Made by a program: the position numbers and the translations under genes. 64,000 nucleotides of DNA from Selaginella tamariscina. Lineage: Eukaryota; Streptophyta; Lycopodiopsida; Selaginellales; Selaginellaceae. Below are positions 48,353-59,110 of the stretch, piece by piece; position 1 is the stretch's first letter, and each line of letters begins with the position of its first letter. The notes under the pieces are model-generated. The model made no database searches and was not told the DNA's origin. It saw only the letters and a list, made by a program, of their open reading frames with translations. The DNA is taken from NCBI GenBank assembly GCA_003024785.1, contig PUQB01000775.1, positions 1-64,000 of the forward strand, written 5' to 3'.

Positions 48353-48439
48353 TGAGACAATCAGGATCCAAGCGCACCGTGCTAACGGACACAAACGGAA
48401 AGCCCTAAATGTATATGTGGCGAGGTATGTCATGTAACA
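48353..48439 (-). repeat. 5' LTR of the copia element
   Basis: 87 bp, identical to 44,064-44,150, followed by target duplication GTTCT. Very short for a copia LTR, leaving little room for promoter and polyadenylation signals. Confidence 0.95.
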
Positions 48440-48444
48440 GTTCT

Positions 48445-50085
48445 CAATAGGGTTATGGCTTACTTAAAGGCCTATGAGCATATATTACATCATAAACATC
48501 TCTGTAATAGATACGGCACAATGGGCTTTATGTAATTTCTTTTTGAATATACACTATAATTATAAAATGGATGGTGCGGGTACACATGCTCACCGTTTGG
48601 TGCGGTATATATGTATACTAGTACACATGCTCACGGTTTGGTGGGCTTAATAAGTATTTAACTTAGTTGCTATCCTTAATTTAGATTTAAAATAATTATT
48701 TTTTAACGTAATTTTTATTTTAACCTAATGATTTTATTTTAAGTGTATCCTTAACCTAATTAATAATTATTTTAAACCTAATATTATCATTAATTTAATT
48801 ATTATCTTTAACCCAATATTATCACGTGGGTTTAAGATCTATGATGATCATTACATATGATTTAAGATATCCATTAATGTGGTGTTGATGACACAAGAAC
48901 AAATTCACAAAATAAACTTATTATATATATTAACACATGCCTACCATGGGTGAACTTAATTATTTAATTATTTAATAAATTTTTAATTTAGTTATTATTC
49001 TTAACTTAATAAAATTATTTCTAAGTTGAACTCTTAACTCAATTATTATTTTTAACTTGATGAGTTTATTTTTAAGTTGAATTCTTAAATTAGTTGTTAT
49101 CTTTAATTTAGTAATTTAAGTTATTTTATGTAATAACTTAACTTTCTTTTAAAAATTATTGTGTAACTTTTAACTCTTTTAAGTTGTTTTGTGTATATAA
49201 TAACTCTTTCTTTCTTAAATATGTAATAACTTAACTGTATTTCTTTCTTTATAATATTTATTTAAAGAATTTTACAACTTAAGTTAGTGTGTATGTGATA
49301 ATACATAAAATTTCTTTTTCTAAATTACTGTATGTGTACGATAACTTAATACTTCTTTTTCATTCAAGTTATTGTGTGTATGTGATAACACATGAAATCT
49401 CTTTATCTTATTAAGTTATTATGCATATGTGATAACTTTTCTCTTAACTTTTTTAAATTATTATGTATATAATAACTTAATTCTATCTCCATTCTCTTTT
49501 TCTTTCAATTATTATTAAAACTTGGGAAGTTTAAGATTTCAATAGTCATTAATTAACAACATATGTTTAGGATTTAGGATGACCATGATTGTTGAATAGG
49601 ATGTAGATGACTATTAAATAAGATATAGGATGACCATTAAATAGGATGTAAGATAATCTTTGATGGAACAATGTAGGATGGTAGTTAGATAGAATTAAGA
49701 TAATTATTTATCAAAGAATTTAAGATTTTAGATAATCATTGAATAAGATGTAAGATGGTTGTTGATGGGACAATTTAAAATGGTTAATTAAGATAATCAT
49801 TGATCAAATAATTTAAGATTTAGGATGACCATCGATAGAGCAATTTAAGATACCCATCCAATAAGATTTTTGATGGCCGTTAATAAAATACGGACACACA
49901 TACTGAATAAACTTATTATATAAAATTTGATACATATACTGAATAAACTTATTATATAAGATTTGATACGTATACGTAATTCTGAATTCATAACTTAGAA
50001 CATCAAATTTATATTAGATTTGAGAAATAACTTGCAATTGTAACTACCAATAACTCTTTATAAGTATTTTTATAGTTAATCCTAT
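48445..50085. other. Non-coding part of B2 with minisatellites
   Basis: AT-rich, collinear with 36,340-37,765. From about 49,130 the 'aagttattgtgtat...' type repeats occur. At 49,540-49,870 the 'ataggatgtaagatgacca' type is expanded to roughly 330 bp, against about 200 bp in B1. No gene is supported. Confidence 0.6.
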
Positions 50086-51785
50086 TGTTAGAGTTCACGT
50101 GGCAACTCATGACCGCCAAGTGGCCTTCTAACACCAATTCCATATGTGAGCAACTCTAAGTCTTTCAAGATGACCCCAAGAGTCTAACTTAGATGCCTAG
50201 TTAAACAGAAGACTTAGAGTCCTACCCTAAGTCCTCTAAAATAACCATCCCCCAAACCTTAGAGGATATCTTGAGTAGACCTTAAGATCCCATCCCAGTA
50301 GACTTAAACATGCTCATGCCCTAACCTCATCAAAGAGATATGCCTCACACGTACCCCATGACAGAGCTAAGGCATCTTCACTTACCCCTTGAAAAATCAC
50401 ACTTATTCGGAAGTACAACCTCTTTAGGGTGACAAGGGGTACCTTGAACCACAACTAACCCCTAAGGGTTTGAGTGGCTAAGTCATACCCTAGACCTAAG
50501 GCTAGTACTTAGTGAGGACATGAGTGTACGCCATAGGCAGACACGAGTGTTCTGCTAAGTAAACTCCATAAGGCTAAGTTTGAATAACCCTAAATACATG
50601 ACCTTGCGAGTGCCTCACGAAAGGGCTCATGCTAACAAGCTTAGGTTGTTCAACCCTTGGTTTTTAAGGAGAACACTTCCCTAACCAAGTGTGCCAAAGC
50701 ACACCTAGTTATAGGACCTAACCTCCCTTGAGTGGATGCCTAAGGCTTAGCACCCTAGTGTGAACACAAACATGCCTGTTTGCTAGAGTATCCAACCCTT
50801 GGCGACAAACCCATGACACAATCCCAAAGGGCATGCCTCGGATGTTGTGTTGTGTGATGTATAGTCCAATGTCACATCTCCACGTGACATTGCCTTCCAC
50901 GATGTGGGCTATCATGGCATAGCCCTTTAGATTCAAGAGTTGCATCAAGTGTTACAAATGTGGCTCTTAAATGCCAACTCTAAAACCCCTTAGTGAACCC
51001 TCAGGAACTGGGTAAGGTGAACTTATCAAACAAGATCCCACGCCCATAGTTGGACAAGGATATAGATGTGCCTTGCTTAGCCATGAGTGTTATACCTAGC
51101 TTGACGTGGAGGAGGAGGCTGGAGACAAGCCTCAACCTCTACCTTTTGAAACATGCATTTCGACAAGACCTTCCAGGCATGGATTTGCCAACGTTAAGAG
51201 TGAGCTACCCCGAAGGTGGGATGTACCCCTGTTATCTAAAAGTTAGGGCGGCACAACAAAGGGTTGTACCTTAACGACACAAGCTAAAGCTTGCACCAGC
51301 AGAAGAGCAACGAACTCAGTCATGAACCCAGGAGCTCTCCTATTCATACTTTACCTTATTTATGTGACAGAGCCCCCCCCAATTTCCTATATGTGTAAGT
51401 GGGTTCGCACGGAATTCCAGCCCCTTAGTTAAATTAATAAGATGAGCTTATATTTTAACCTAACTCCTACTCCTAAACTTACCCAAGGGGGTGGGGGTTT
51501 TTAGGGCATGGGTTAGGGCAACCCTAGGGGTGTTCCTAACCCTACTTAACACGCCAAACTCATTTGCATTAAACAATCAGCTTAATTGGGACATCAAAAT
51601 TGGTGGTGTGTTTGTAAGTTAGATTTTCTCGCGATATTTAAGGACAATCGGCTGGATTACCCTTAAACACCTAAGTGCATCAAATAGGGTTGTTTCTCAC
51701 TAGTCCGTCAACATAGACATAGTACAATAGGTAACAATAATCAACCTTCAAAGTAAAAGGTCAAGTCATAGTAAAAACTATGACA
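50086..51785 (-). mobile_element. Solo LTR of family LTR-A
   Basis: 1,700 bp. On the plus strand it begins tgttagagtt and ends actatgaca (the hairpin terminus), so it is in minus orientation. Flanked by a perfect target duplication CCTAT (50,081-50,085 and 51,786-51,790). The undisturbed site 'ttaatcctataatggcctc' is present once in B1 near 37,758-37,777. No internal domain, hence a solo LTR formed by LTR-LTR recombination. Confidence 0.93.
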
Positions 51786-51952
51786 CCTATAGTGGCCTCT
51801 ATATATCTTCCATAGTAACTATTTATATGAATTAGAGATATATATTTATGTAGTTGTTTATGTAATTTAAAGCTATGTCTTATTGTTATGTCTTTGTTCA
51901 TCAGTGTCATTCATATATATATGTATATATATATATAGAGAGAGATGCACAT

Positions 51953-54204
51953 TGTCAGAGTTTTAACTCGGAGTGCTAACACGTGGCTGCCAAGTGGCCT
52001 TCCAGCGTCAATTACCTGTGCGAGCAATGCTAAGTCTTCTAAGATGACCCAAAGAATCTAACTCAGATGCTTAGTTAAATAGAAGACTTAGAGTTTTACC
52101 CTAAGTCCCCTAGAATGACTGTTAAACAGGAAAAGGGCTCTCTGCCTCACCTTTTCCTGTTTAACCTGTTTCCTTCACGCAGACAGGAAACCTTTCATAC
52201 AACGTACAGGAAAGGCTACACCCTTTCCTTTCTCAACTCTCAATATATCTGTATATATATCAGACTTCTCCCAGTGCCACTATGACTGGTCTCCAAAGTC
52301 AAGGGCAAGAACGGATTTTGGCTATTGCCTTGTTAGATCCATTCATTGAGAGTAGACATACACACACACAAGATTCTTTAATATGCACCTTTCATTACTA
52401 ACATGGATACAAAAGACAAAGTGTAGAGAACCTTTATCTCTTGCTAGAACTTCAAATGGAGACCCCTCCTTCGTTGCCCTAACTCCCCTTAACTACTCTT
52501 CCTCTCGCCACGTCATCCTTTACCTTTTCCTTTTCCTTCACCTTTTCCTTTTCCTTTTCCTCTCGGTAAGGATTTTTTCCTTCACAGCCTTTCCTTCCAT
52601 GCTTACTACGGACCTTCCTACCCTTATTCTCTCTACAGTAGGACGTCCTATGCTCCTAATATTTTACCTTTAACAATGACCACCCCCCGAACCCTAGAGG
52701 ATATCCCGAGTAGACTTTAGGATCCTATCTCAATAGACCTAGACAGGCTCATGTCCTAACCTCATTGAGGAGATGTGCCTTAGACATATCTTCGTGACAA
52801 AGCTAAGGCATCGCCACTTACCCCTTGAGGTATCACCCTCATTTGGACATACAACCCCTTTAGGGCGACAAGGGGTACCCTGAACCACGACTAACCCTTG
52901 AGGGTTTGTGTGGTCAAGTTATACCCTATACCTAGGGCTAGTACTTAGTGAAGGCACGAGTGTGCACTGTAGGCGGACACAAGTGTTCTACTAAGCAAAC
53001 TTCCTAAGGCTAGGTTTAAGTACATGACCTTGCGAGTGCTTCACGAAAGGGCTCTTGCTAACAAGCTTAGGTTGTTCAACCCCTGAATTCCAAGGAGAAC
53101 ACTCCCCTAGCCAAGTGTGCCTAATCACACCTAGTTACGAGACCTAACCTCCTTTGAGCAAATGCTCAAGGCTTAGCACCCTAGTGCGAGCACAAACATG
53201 CTTGTTTGCTAGAGTATCCAACCCCTTGGCGACAAACCCATGACACAACCCCAAAGGGCGTGCCTCGGGCATTGTATCATGTGACGTCTAGCCTAGTGTC
53301 TCATCTCCATGTGACATTTCCTTCCACAATGTGGGCTATCCTGCCATAGCCCTTAGATTCAAGAGTTGCACCAAGTGCCACAAATATGGCTCCTAAATGC
53401 CAACTCTAAAACCCCTTAATGTGAACTTGTCAAGCAAGATCCCAAACCCACAGTTCAACAAGGACATGAATGTGCCTTGCTTGGCCATGAGTGCTACACC
53501 TACCTTGACGTGAAGGAGGAGGTTGGAGACAAGCCTCAACTTTTGCCTCTTGGAACGTGCATTCCGACAAGACCTTCTAGGCATGGATTCACCAATGTTA
53601 AGGGTGAGCTATCCTAAAGGTGGGACGTACTCCTGTCATCTGGAAGTTAGGGCGGCACAATAGAAGGTTGTACCTTAACGACACAAGCTGAAGCTTGCAC
53701 TAGCAGAAGAGCAACGAACTCAGTCATGAACCCAGGAGCTCTCCCACATGTACTACTTAATATATGTGATAGATGCCCCTCCCCCCATTTTCCTGTTTAC
53801 ATAAGTGGGCTGGCACAGAATCTCATTCCTAGAGGGAATATAATTGGTGAGTTAATTAATGACTCATTAACCCCTAAACCCTAACCTGAGGGGTTTAGGG
53901 CAACCCTAGGGTTAGGTCAACCCTAAGGGTGTTTCTACCCATATCCGACATGTCGAACTCATCGGAACCACCCAAAAACCTAACTGGGACACGAAAAACT
54001 AGGATAAGAGTTTTTTAGAAGGTAAGTGCTACCTTTGCTTAAAGTTTCTTATGATATCTAAGGATAGCCTGCTGGACTACCCCTAAACACCTAAGTGCAC
54101 TAAGCGGGGCTGTTTCTCACTACATCTAAGCTTATCAACATAGTTCGGTAAATAACAACAGTCAATGTCCAAAGTAAAGAGGAGTCATAGTAAAAACTAT
54201 GACA
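51953..54204 (-). mobile_element. Solo LTR of family LTR-A with a nested insertion
   Basis: Begins tgtcagagttttaac and ends actatgaca on the plus strand. About 1.69 kb after removing the inserted 52,120-52,675 element and its duplication. Flanks are CACAT and CACAC, a 4-of-5 target duplication in a CA-rich site. It lies only 167 bp from the previous solo LTR, in the same orientation, but each has its own flanks, so they are separate insertions. Confidence 0.88.
52120..52675. mobile_element. Solo LTR of a second family inside LTR-A
   Basis: 556 bp, TGTTAAA...TTTAACA (perfect 7-bp inverted ends), flanked by a perfect 5-bp duplication ATGAC (52,115-52,119 and 52,676-52,680) whose single-copy form is expected in LTR-A. 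Contains TATA-like 'tatatctgtatatatatc' near 52,243 and pyrimidine-rich CCTTTTCC runs near 52,520-52,565. It has no coding capacity. The TG...CA ends and 5-bp duplication fit a solo LTR better than a DNA transposon. Confidence 0.8.
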
Positions 54205-55887
54205 CACACACATAAGAATTTATCTTCTTTGTTAATAATGGGTAGTGCCCAAGAGGATGCATTTTGTGTGTGAGTATTGTTTGCAATCATTTACTACGCA
54301 TAAATTAATATCCATAAATGCCACGGTGCCGGTGTCAATTGATTTTGGGGAGATACAACCCTCAAATGCAAAGGAAGAACATGCAAAGATGGTTGTCAAA
54401 TTGGCTTCTTGAGTCAGTCGTGCAATAGTGCACCATAACAACCTATGTCGCATTTCAATGGTCAAGAAGGCTTCTTAGTCCTAAACAAGAGAAAAATTAA
54501 TGAAACAATGACCACTTTCATATACCTCCACCATGAGTCAATTTCATATACATTTCACACATCCTTTTCATTGATGCAATGCAAAACAATTGGAAGTCCG
54601 CTATGTGGTTACACATCTTGAGATACGGAGCATCGCATCCATTAGTGTAGTTGCATCTCATTAACTATTTTGCAGTTTGTGAAACAGATGGTTTGTACTG
54701 GTCCCTTATGTATATCGGTGTTAGGAAGTGCACATGGGAAGAATGATTCAAAAGCATTAGAGACAAATGACATGGAGGATATATTGAACCCAAAAAGTAT
54801 GAGGGAGAAGTAGCTAGCAAAGGCATCGAAGAAGAAGAACATGAAGGATATATTGAACCCAAAACGTACAAGGGAGAAGAAGTTGGGTAGGTAAGAAGAT
54901 GCATCTAATAAGCTAGTAGAGAAGAGTGTAGAGGGGTTATAGCAAGATAATTGCAGTGTCATGAACATAATGGTAAAAAGGAAGGAGATACCAACATTAG
55001 TGGGAATGCCAAAGTTTGCAAGAGGTTTGTAGGTAAAAAGAAAGGAAACCTAAGTTCAAAAATGAACTATCCCAAAAAGGTGAAACAACATATAAATAAC
55101 GACTTTGTATCATGTTCAAAGTAATGTTGAATTATGTTTCAATGTGGTTGATTTGCTTTGACTTGGTGGCAAACAAAACTGAATTACATGTTCATTCTCT
55201 AGATAAGCTAGATCACGTGAGATCGATAAAATATGTGAGTATAAAACAAATAACTAATATACATATAGCTTGTATTATACTTATATGCATGTCACAAGGT
55301 GTTGTGTGTAAACCTAACACTTACAATATTCATGTAATTTAATAAAGTTGTCCTATTTTTGAATATAATACTTAGTACTATCATTTTTAGACTGGTCCAT
55401 CAATAAGGATTGTTAACCCATCCTCTTTCTGAATATAATACTTAGTGCTATCATTTCTAGACTGGTCCACCCATTCAAGGTATGCTGGTGATGTTCATTC
55501 TTGTTTGATAATGACCATCATGCAAATGATAACGAAGTCCCACTTGAAGATATTGTTGCGATCGAGAGAGCTTAGCACGAAAATAGTGGACAACTATGTC
55601 TTATACCTTATTGTGGCGTTTAGTTTGCATTAACATATGGCCAATTTGTAACAATAGTTTCATGACCGAGACTGAAGAGCATCTTAGACAGTCCAAAGCG
55701 TGGGTGATCTCCACCTTTGCTATATCAGCAACCTTGTTGTGCAAGGAATTACCCTAGAAAAGATGACTATAAAGAGTGGGGTGAGGAGCGTGCTTTTGCA
55801 TTTTTGAAGTAACTTTTGTTTGTTTTGCTAAGAGATAGCCATTGGTTCCTTATTGTTATTACAAACAAGTACACAAATGAGGGGGTA
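54205..55887 (+). pseudogene. Decayed coding relic, possible Ulp1-like part
   Basis: Plus-strand frames with stops. A Lys-rich internally repetitive part (54,760-54,960; 'MEDILNPKSMREK' and 'MKDILNPKRTREKK') comes first. Near the end, 'WGEERAFAFLK' and 'LRDSHWFLIVITNKYTNE' recall the His-Trp region of Ulp1-type cysteine proteases. Beyond the gypsy insertion the reading may resume with 'YFYSMWTPCGA'. Ulp1-like genes are often carried by plant Mutator-like elements. Assignment is weak. The relic was already there when the gypsy element inserted at 55,888. Confidence 0.3.
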
Positions 55888-56492
55888 TGTTAACATGGGT
55901 AAACTTTGTTGTGCGCAGTAATCACTGTTCATAGCATAGGAAACGTTTCCCAGTTAAAGGTTATGGTATTTCAATCTAGAATAGCTTTATATATAACTTA
56001 TCTCGTCTTTAAAGTCAATGATAGGATTTTGCTTTGGCCATTGCCATGTTATAACATTTATAAGATAACTTGTTCACAAGACAAGAATATATTTAATATA
56101 TTATACATTATATACAATAATCGTGCACTTGCATTACTAAATGATTACAAAGAGATAACAAGTGTGGAGACTTATTTCTCTTCTAAAGTTTTTCTCTCTC
56201 ATGCATTGTTATCCATAGCTCCACTATAGCCTTCATAGCCTTCTTCTTGCCCTACTTGCCTTAACCAAATCATGTCCTTCTCCAACTGTCATAACCGTAT
56301 GTTTCCTACGTAAGATCCTTCCTACCATTGTAGGATTTTCCTTGTCATTGTAGAATTTTTCCTATCACCGTAGGATTTTTCCTGTACCCAGAGGATTTTC
56401 CTACTACACCTTCCCTACTAGTTATTCCTCCACCGTAGGAAAATTCTATATATATGCTATGTTTCTACATGCTATATTTTTGGTCCTTAACA
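55888..56492 (-). repeat. 3' LTR of the gypsy element
   Basis: 605 bp with an internal set of 'gtaggatttt-cct' repeats (56,328-56,405). Next to it, in element orientation, AAAGGTGGAAAAATAG serves as a plausible polypurine tract. Confidence 0.85.
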
Positions 56493-56697
56493 CTATTTTT
56501 CCACCTTTAAGATTTGCAGTTTCCTCATTGTAACTATCTTACACCTTTTTTATGTTATTGATCTTCATGGTATTCTAGATTCTCCTCTTTGTGTTTTTGA
56601 AAGTTGTTCCTCTCTTCCTTGAGTTCTTAGTTGGAAGTTGATATCTTGATTTGTAACATTTGATTTTCTTCATGTTATTCCTTAAGCTCATCCTTTG

Positions 56698-56912
56698 TAA
56701 ACGAAATAGGAAAAACATCATTTTTTCATGGCATCATTTAGCTTCTTATAATTTATACATACTCTCAATTCCCCATTCTTTTTATGAACAATCACAAGTG
56801 GTGATAATCATTGTGCACATTGTATAAGATAAATGAAACCAACATTTAACAGCTTATCTATCTCCTCCTTAACAAGCTATGCATAATTAGGATTCATCCT
56901 ACCTATATGCTC
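56698..56912 (-). pseudogene. Gypsy reverse transcriptase fragment
   Basis: The minus strand reads 'KEEIDKLLNVGFIY' and 'PLVIVHKKNGELRVCINY' with stops in between, the N-terminal motifs of Ty3/gypsy reverse transcriptase. The catalytic YxDD region is absent; the element is truncated after this part. Confidence 0.75.
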
Positions 56913-57524
56913 TTTTTTTTACATGTTCACTTCTTGATAATAAATGTATAGTGTGTGTACATAATTCAGAAGGTATACCTTTAAGATCTTATAGGACTAT
57001 GCAAAAACTTTTTGATACTTTTAAAGCAAGTTCAATCCTTTTTCTCAAAATTCTTTATCCAATTCTTAAGCAATAAATAAAACTTTAGGTTCATTTTATA
57101 TGCCTATGTTCACTTGCTCTAAAGAATCCGTAGTATACACATATGTATACTCTACATGTTGTTCCTATAAATTAATTTCATATGGGATTGCTTTATAGAA
57201 CTTTTTTTGTAATCTAAGTTTATTGTTTTCCTTTTGCTGAACATTTTTATTTCTTTTTAGCACTACATAAAGATTTATGTTTGTTAAGACCTTTAAATCA
57301 GGATATGCTTTCAAAATTTCTATTTCCTCTTGATCATGTAACCTATTAAACCAATTATATCCTTTTAAAATTATAGGTCAGTTTTCTTTTTTAACATACT
57401 TCTTAATATGATTATAGATCACTAGTTTTCCTTCTTCTCTTCCCTTTCATATTCCTTAATCTTGTATAACTTTGACAAATTTCAATCAAGATCTTCCTAA
57501 TAACATGGTATATAGAATATTTGT

Positions 57525-57761
57525 TTATTTCATTTGGAGGATAATGAGTGACACCTTATACTTAATATTTTTTATATATATAGTTACTCCTCTCACTATA
57601 CTTACAGGCTTAACACTTTTTTGATTTGCCATTTTTATATTAAAAGGAGCAGATTCAATAGAGCCTAAAACCATTTTCTTACAAACATGTTTTTTAATAA
57701 AGTTAACTCCTGAGCCTCCATTTATAAGTGCTCCTTTTATCTTATTTCTACCAATATACAC
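57525..57761 (-). pseudogene. Gypsy aspartic protease fragment
   Basis: 78-codon frame with 'GALINGGSGVNFIKKHV'; the catalytic triad D-S/T-G appears as N-G-G, so the active Asp is lost. Downstream 'FNIKMANQKSVKPVSIV' fits the flap region of retroelement proteases. Confidence 0.65.
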
Positions 57762-58329
57762 TATAATGTTAAGTACATACCCATCATAATCACCTTCTTT
57801 TTCATAATGTTTCTTTACTTGGTGAATTTCATGTCATGTATAAGTGATAAAGATCTTGGGATAATGTTTAACATTTGCAAAATTTGATTTTTAATATATG
57901 GGGCAATATGTATCAATTGTCCCAACGTGGTTGTGATTTCTTAATTCAATGCACTATGAGTCATTGATTCTGCCACATCATTCTAAATCTACTTCACATG
58001 AATGCTCTGTTTTCTAGGGATACTCTGTTTTATAGAAATATTCTTTTTCTCTTTAATATTCCTTCTTAAAATGGAATCAGTTATTTTTAGATCTTTAGGT
58101 ATATCTGTTGGTTGTTTTTCATCATCCGAGATATACTCAAGAAGATCTTGTTCTTGGAGATGAATGTTCATTTCTTTCATTTTCTGCATATTATCTTGTG
58201 GTGGATACACAGAATTTTCTTCTTCTATTGTAAGGTATTCATGTTTCTGATATCTGTTTTCTTTTGTATAGGTTACTGCTCTCATGACAAGTTGATTTTC
58301 CATTTCATTTTCCTCCACATTAATTAATC

Positions 58330-59110
58330 GAGCTCCAAACTGACATTTAGGATCATTATTTAAAGTAAAAGGTACAATTTGAAGAAATATGTTCTTTTTT
58401 CCCACATGTATAGCAAGTAAGATTAATGGAATTCCTTCTTTGCACTTCTCTTTGTATATAATCATTTTGATCTCCATATATTTCTTTTCTTGGATAGAAT
58501 TTTTTTAGTCCTTTGAGACGTCTCATTCCTTCCCACATTAGACTTGTATGGTGGGGCATAATTAGTTTAATTCTTTTCATACAACCTATCATTTTATTAT
58601 TCATTCATTTTATTATTGAAAGGATTTCTGTTTCTTCCCTCCCACTAATTCCCAGCATTTGCCTCATAATAAAGCTTCTTATTATGAGATGGGAATGTGT
58701 TAATAGGAGGTTGTCTCATAGGAAGCAACATGTCATACCAACCTTCCTTCCTTCCTTCATTTCTCCTTTCTCTTCACACATGCCACATTTTGATTAAGAA
58801 AATACTTAGTCTTTTTGCCAAATGTTCTTCTTTATCACAAATTTGACATTTTGGCAACTTTAGTTTGCATTCATCCATAATATGCCTAGGATTTTTACAC
58901 TTCTTGACATTCAATTCCTTTATGTATGACTATTTTTCTAAGATTTAACTAATTGTAATTACATTTCTTTTACATGCTTCTTAAAATGGTGTTTATATTC
59001 TTTTATAATTTCATTTTTTCCTTGTAAGATATTCATGAGCTTCTTTAAGTGCTCTTTTGACAACTCTTCCTTTTTAAAGTATTTTAAAAAAGTTTTTATA
59101 ACTTTTTTAT
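58330..59110 (-). pseudogene. Gypsy gag 3' part with zinc knuckles
   Basis: The minus strand encodes 'CYTCGKKEHISSNC' (CCHC knuckle, about 58,370) and an earlier degenerate Cys/His stretch 'CKNPRHIMDEC', 'CQICDKEEH' (about 58,820-58,900). Stops and frame changes throughout. It continues the gag part that lies beyond the LTR-A insertion. Confidence 0.7.

Larger units (their letters stand above)
44064..48439 (-). mobile_element. Ty1/copia retrotransposon with 87-bp LTRs
   Basis: 4,376 bp on the minus strand. Both LTRs are 87 bp and identical, and the target duplication is GTTCT on both sides (44,059-44,063 and 48,440-48,444). Order on the minus strand: 5' LTR (48,439-48,353), primer site, gag, protease, integrase, reverse transcriptase, RNase H, polypurine tract, 3' LTR (44,150-44,064). 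Integrase before reverse transcriptase defines Ty1/copia. Identical LTRs point to a recent insertion, and B1 is an uninterrupted counterpart. Coding sequence is more GC-rich than the host DNA. One frameshift near 47.63 kb separates gag from pol in this copy. Confidence 0.95.
43109..51880 (+). repeat. Segmental duplication block B2 (with insertions)
   Basis: Second copy of block B, interrupted by a small gypsy-like fragment (43,818-44,038), the copia element (44,064-48,439) and a solo LTR (50,086-51,785). The remaining sequence aligns in order with B1 at moderate to high similarity. Confidence 0.82.

Noticed and set aside
52500-52565. Short CCTTTTCC repeats as a CRISPR-like or regulatory array
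   Set aside because: Irregular simple-sequence runs without spacers, in a plant LTR.
52383-52673. 96-codon frame inside the second-family solo LTR
   Set aside because: It lies wholly within an LTR bounded by a target duplication and consists largely of translated CCTTTTCC repeats.
55112-56229. Several 60-107 codon plus-strand frames near the gypsy 3' LTR
   Set aside because: Two lie in decayed relic sequence and one spans the LTR itself (55,906-56,229). Composition is random-like and the frames are not conserved in the matching LTR at 61.7 kb.
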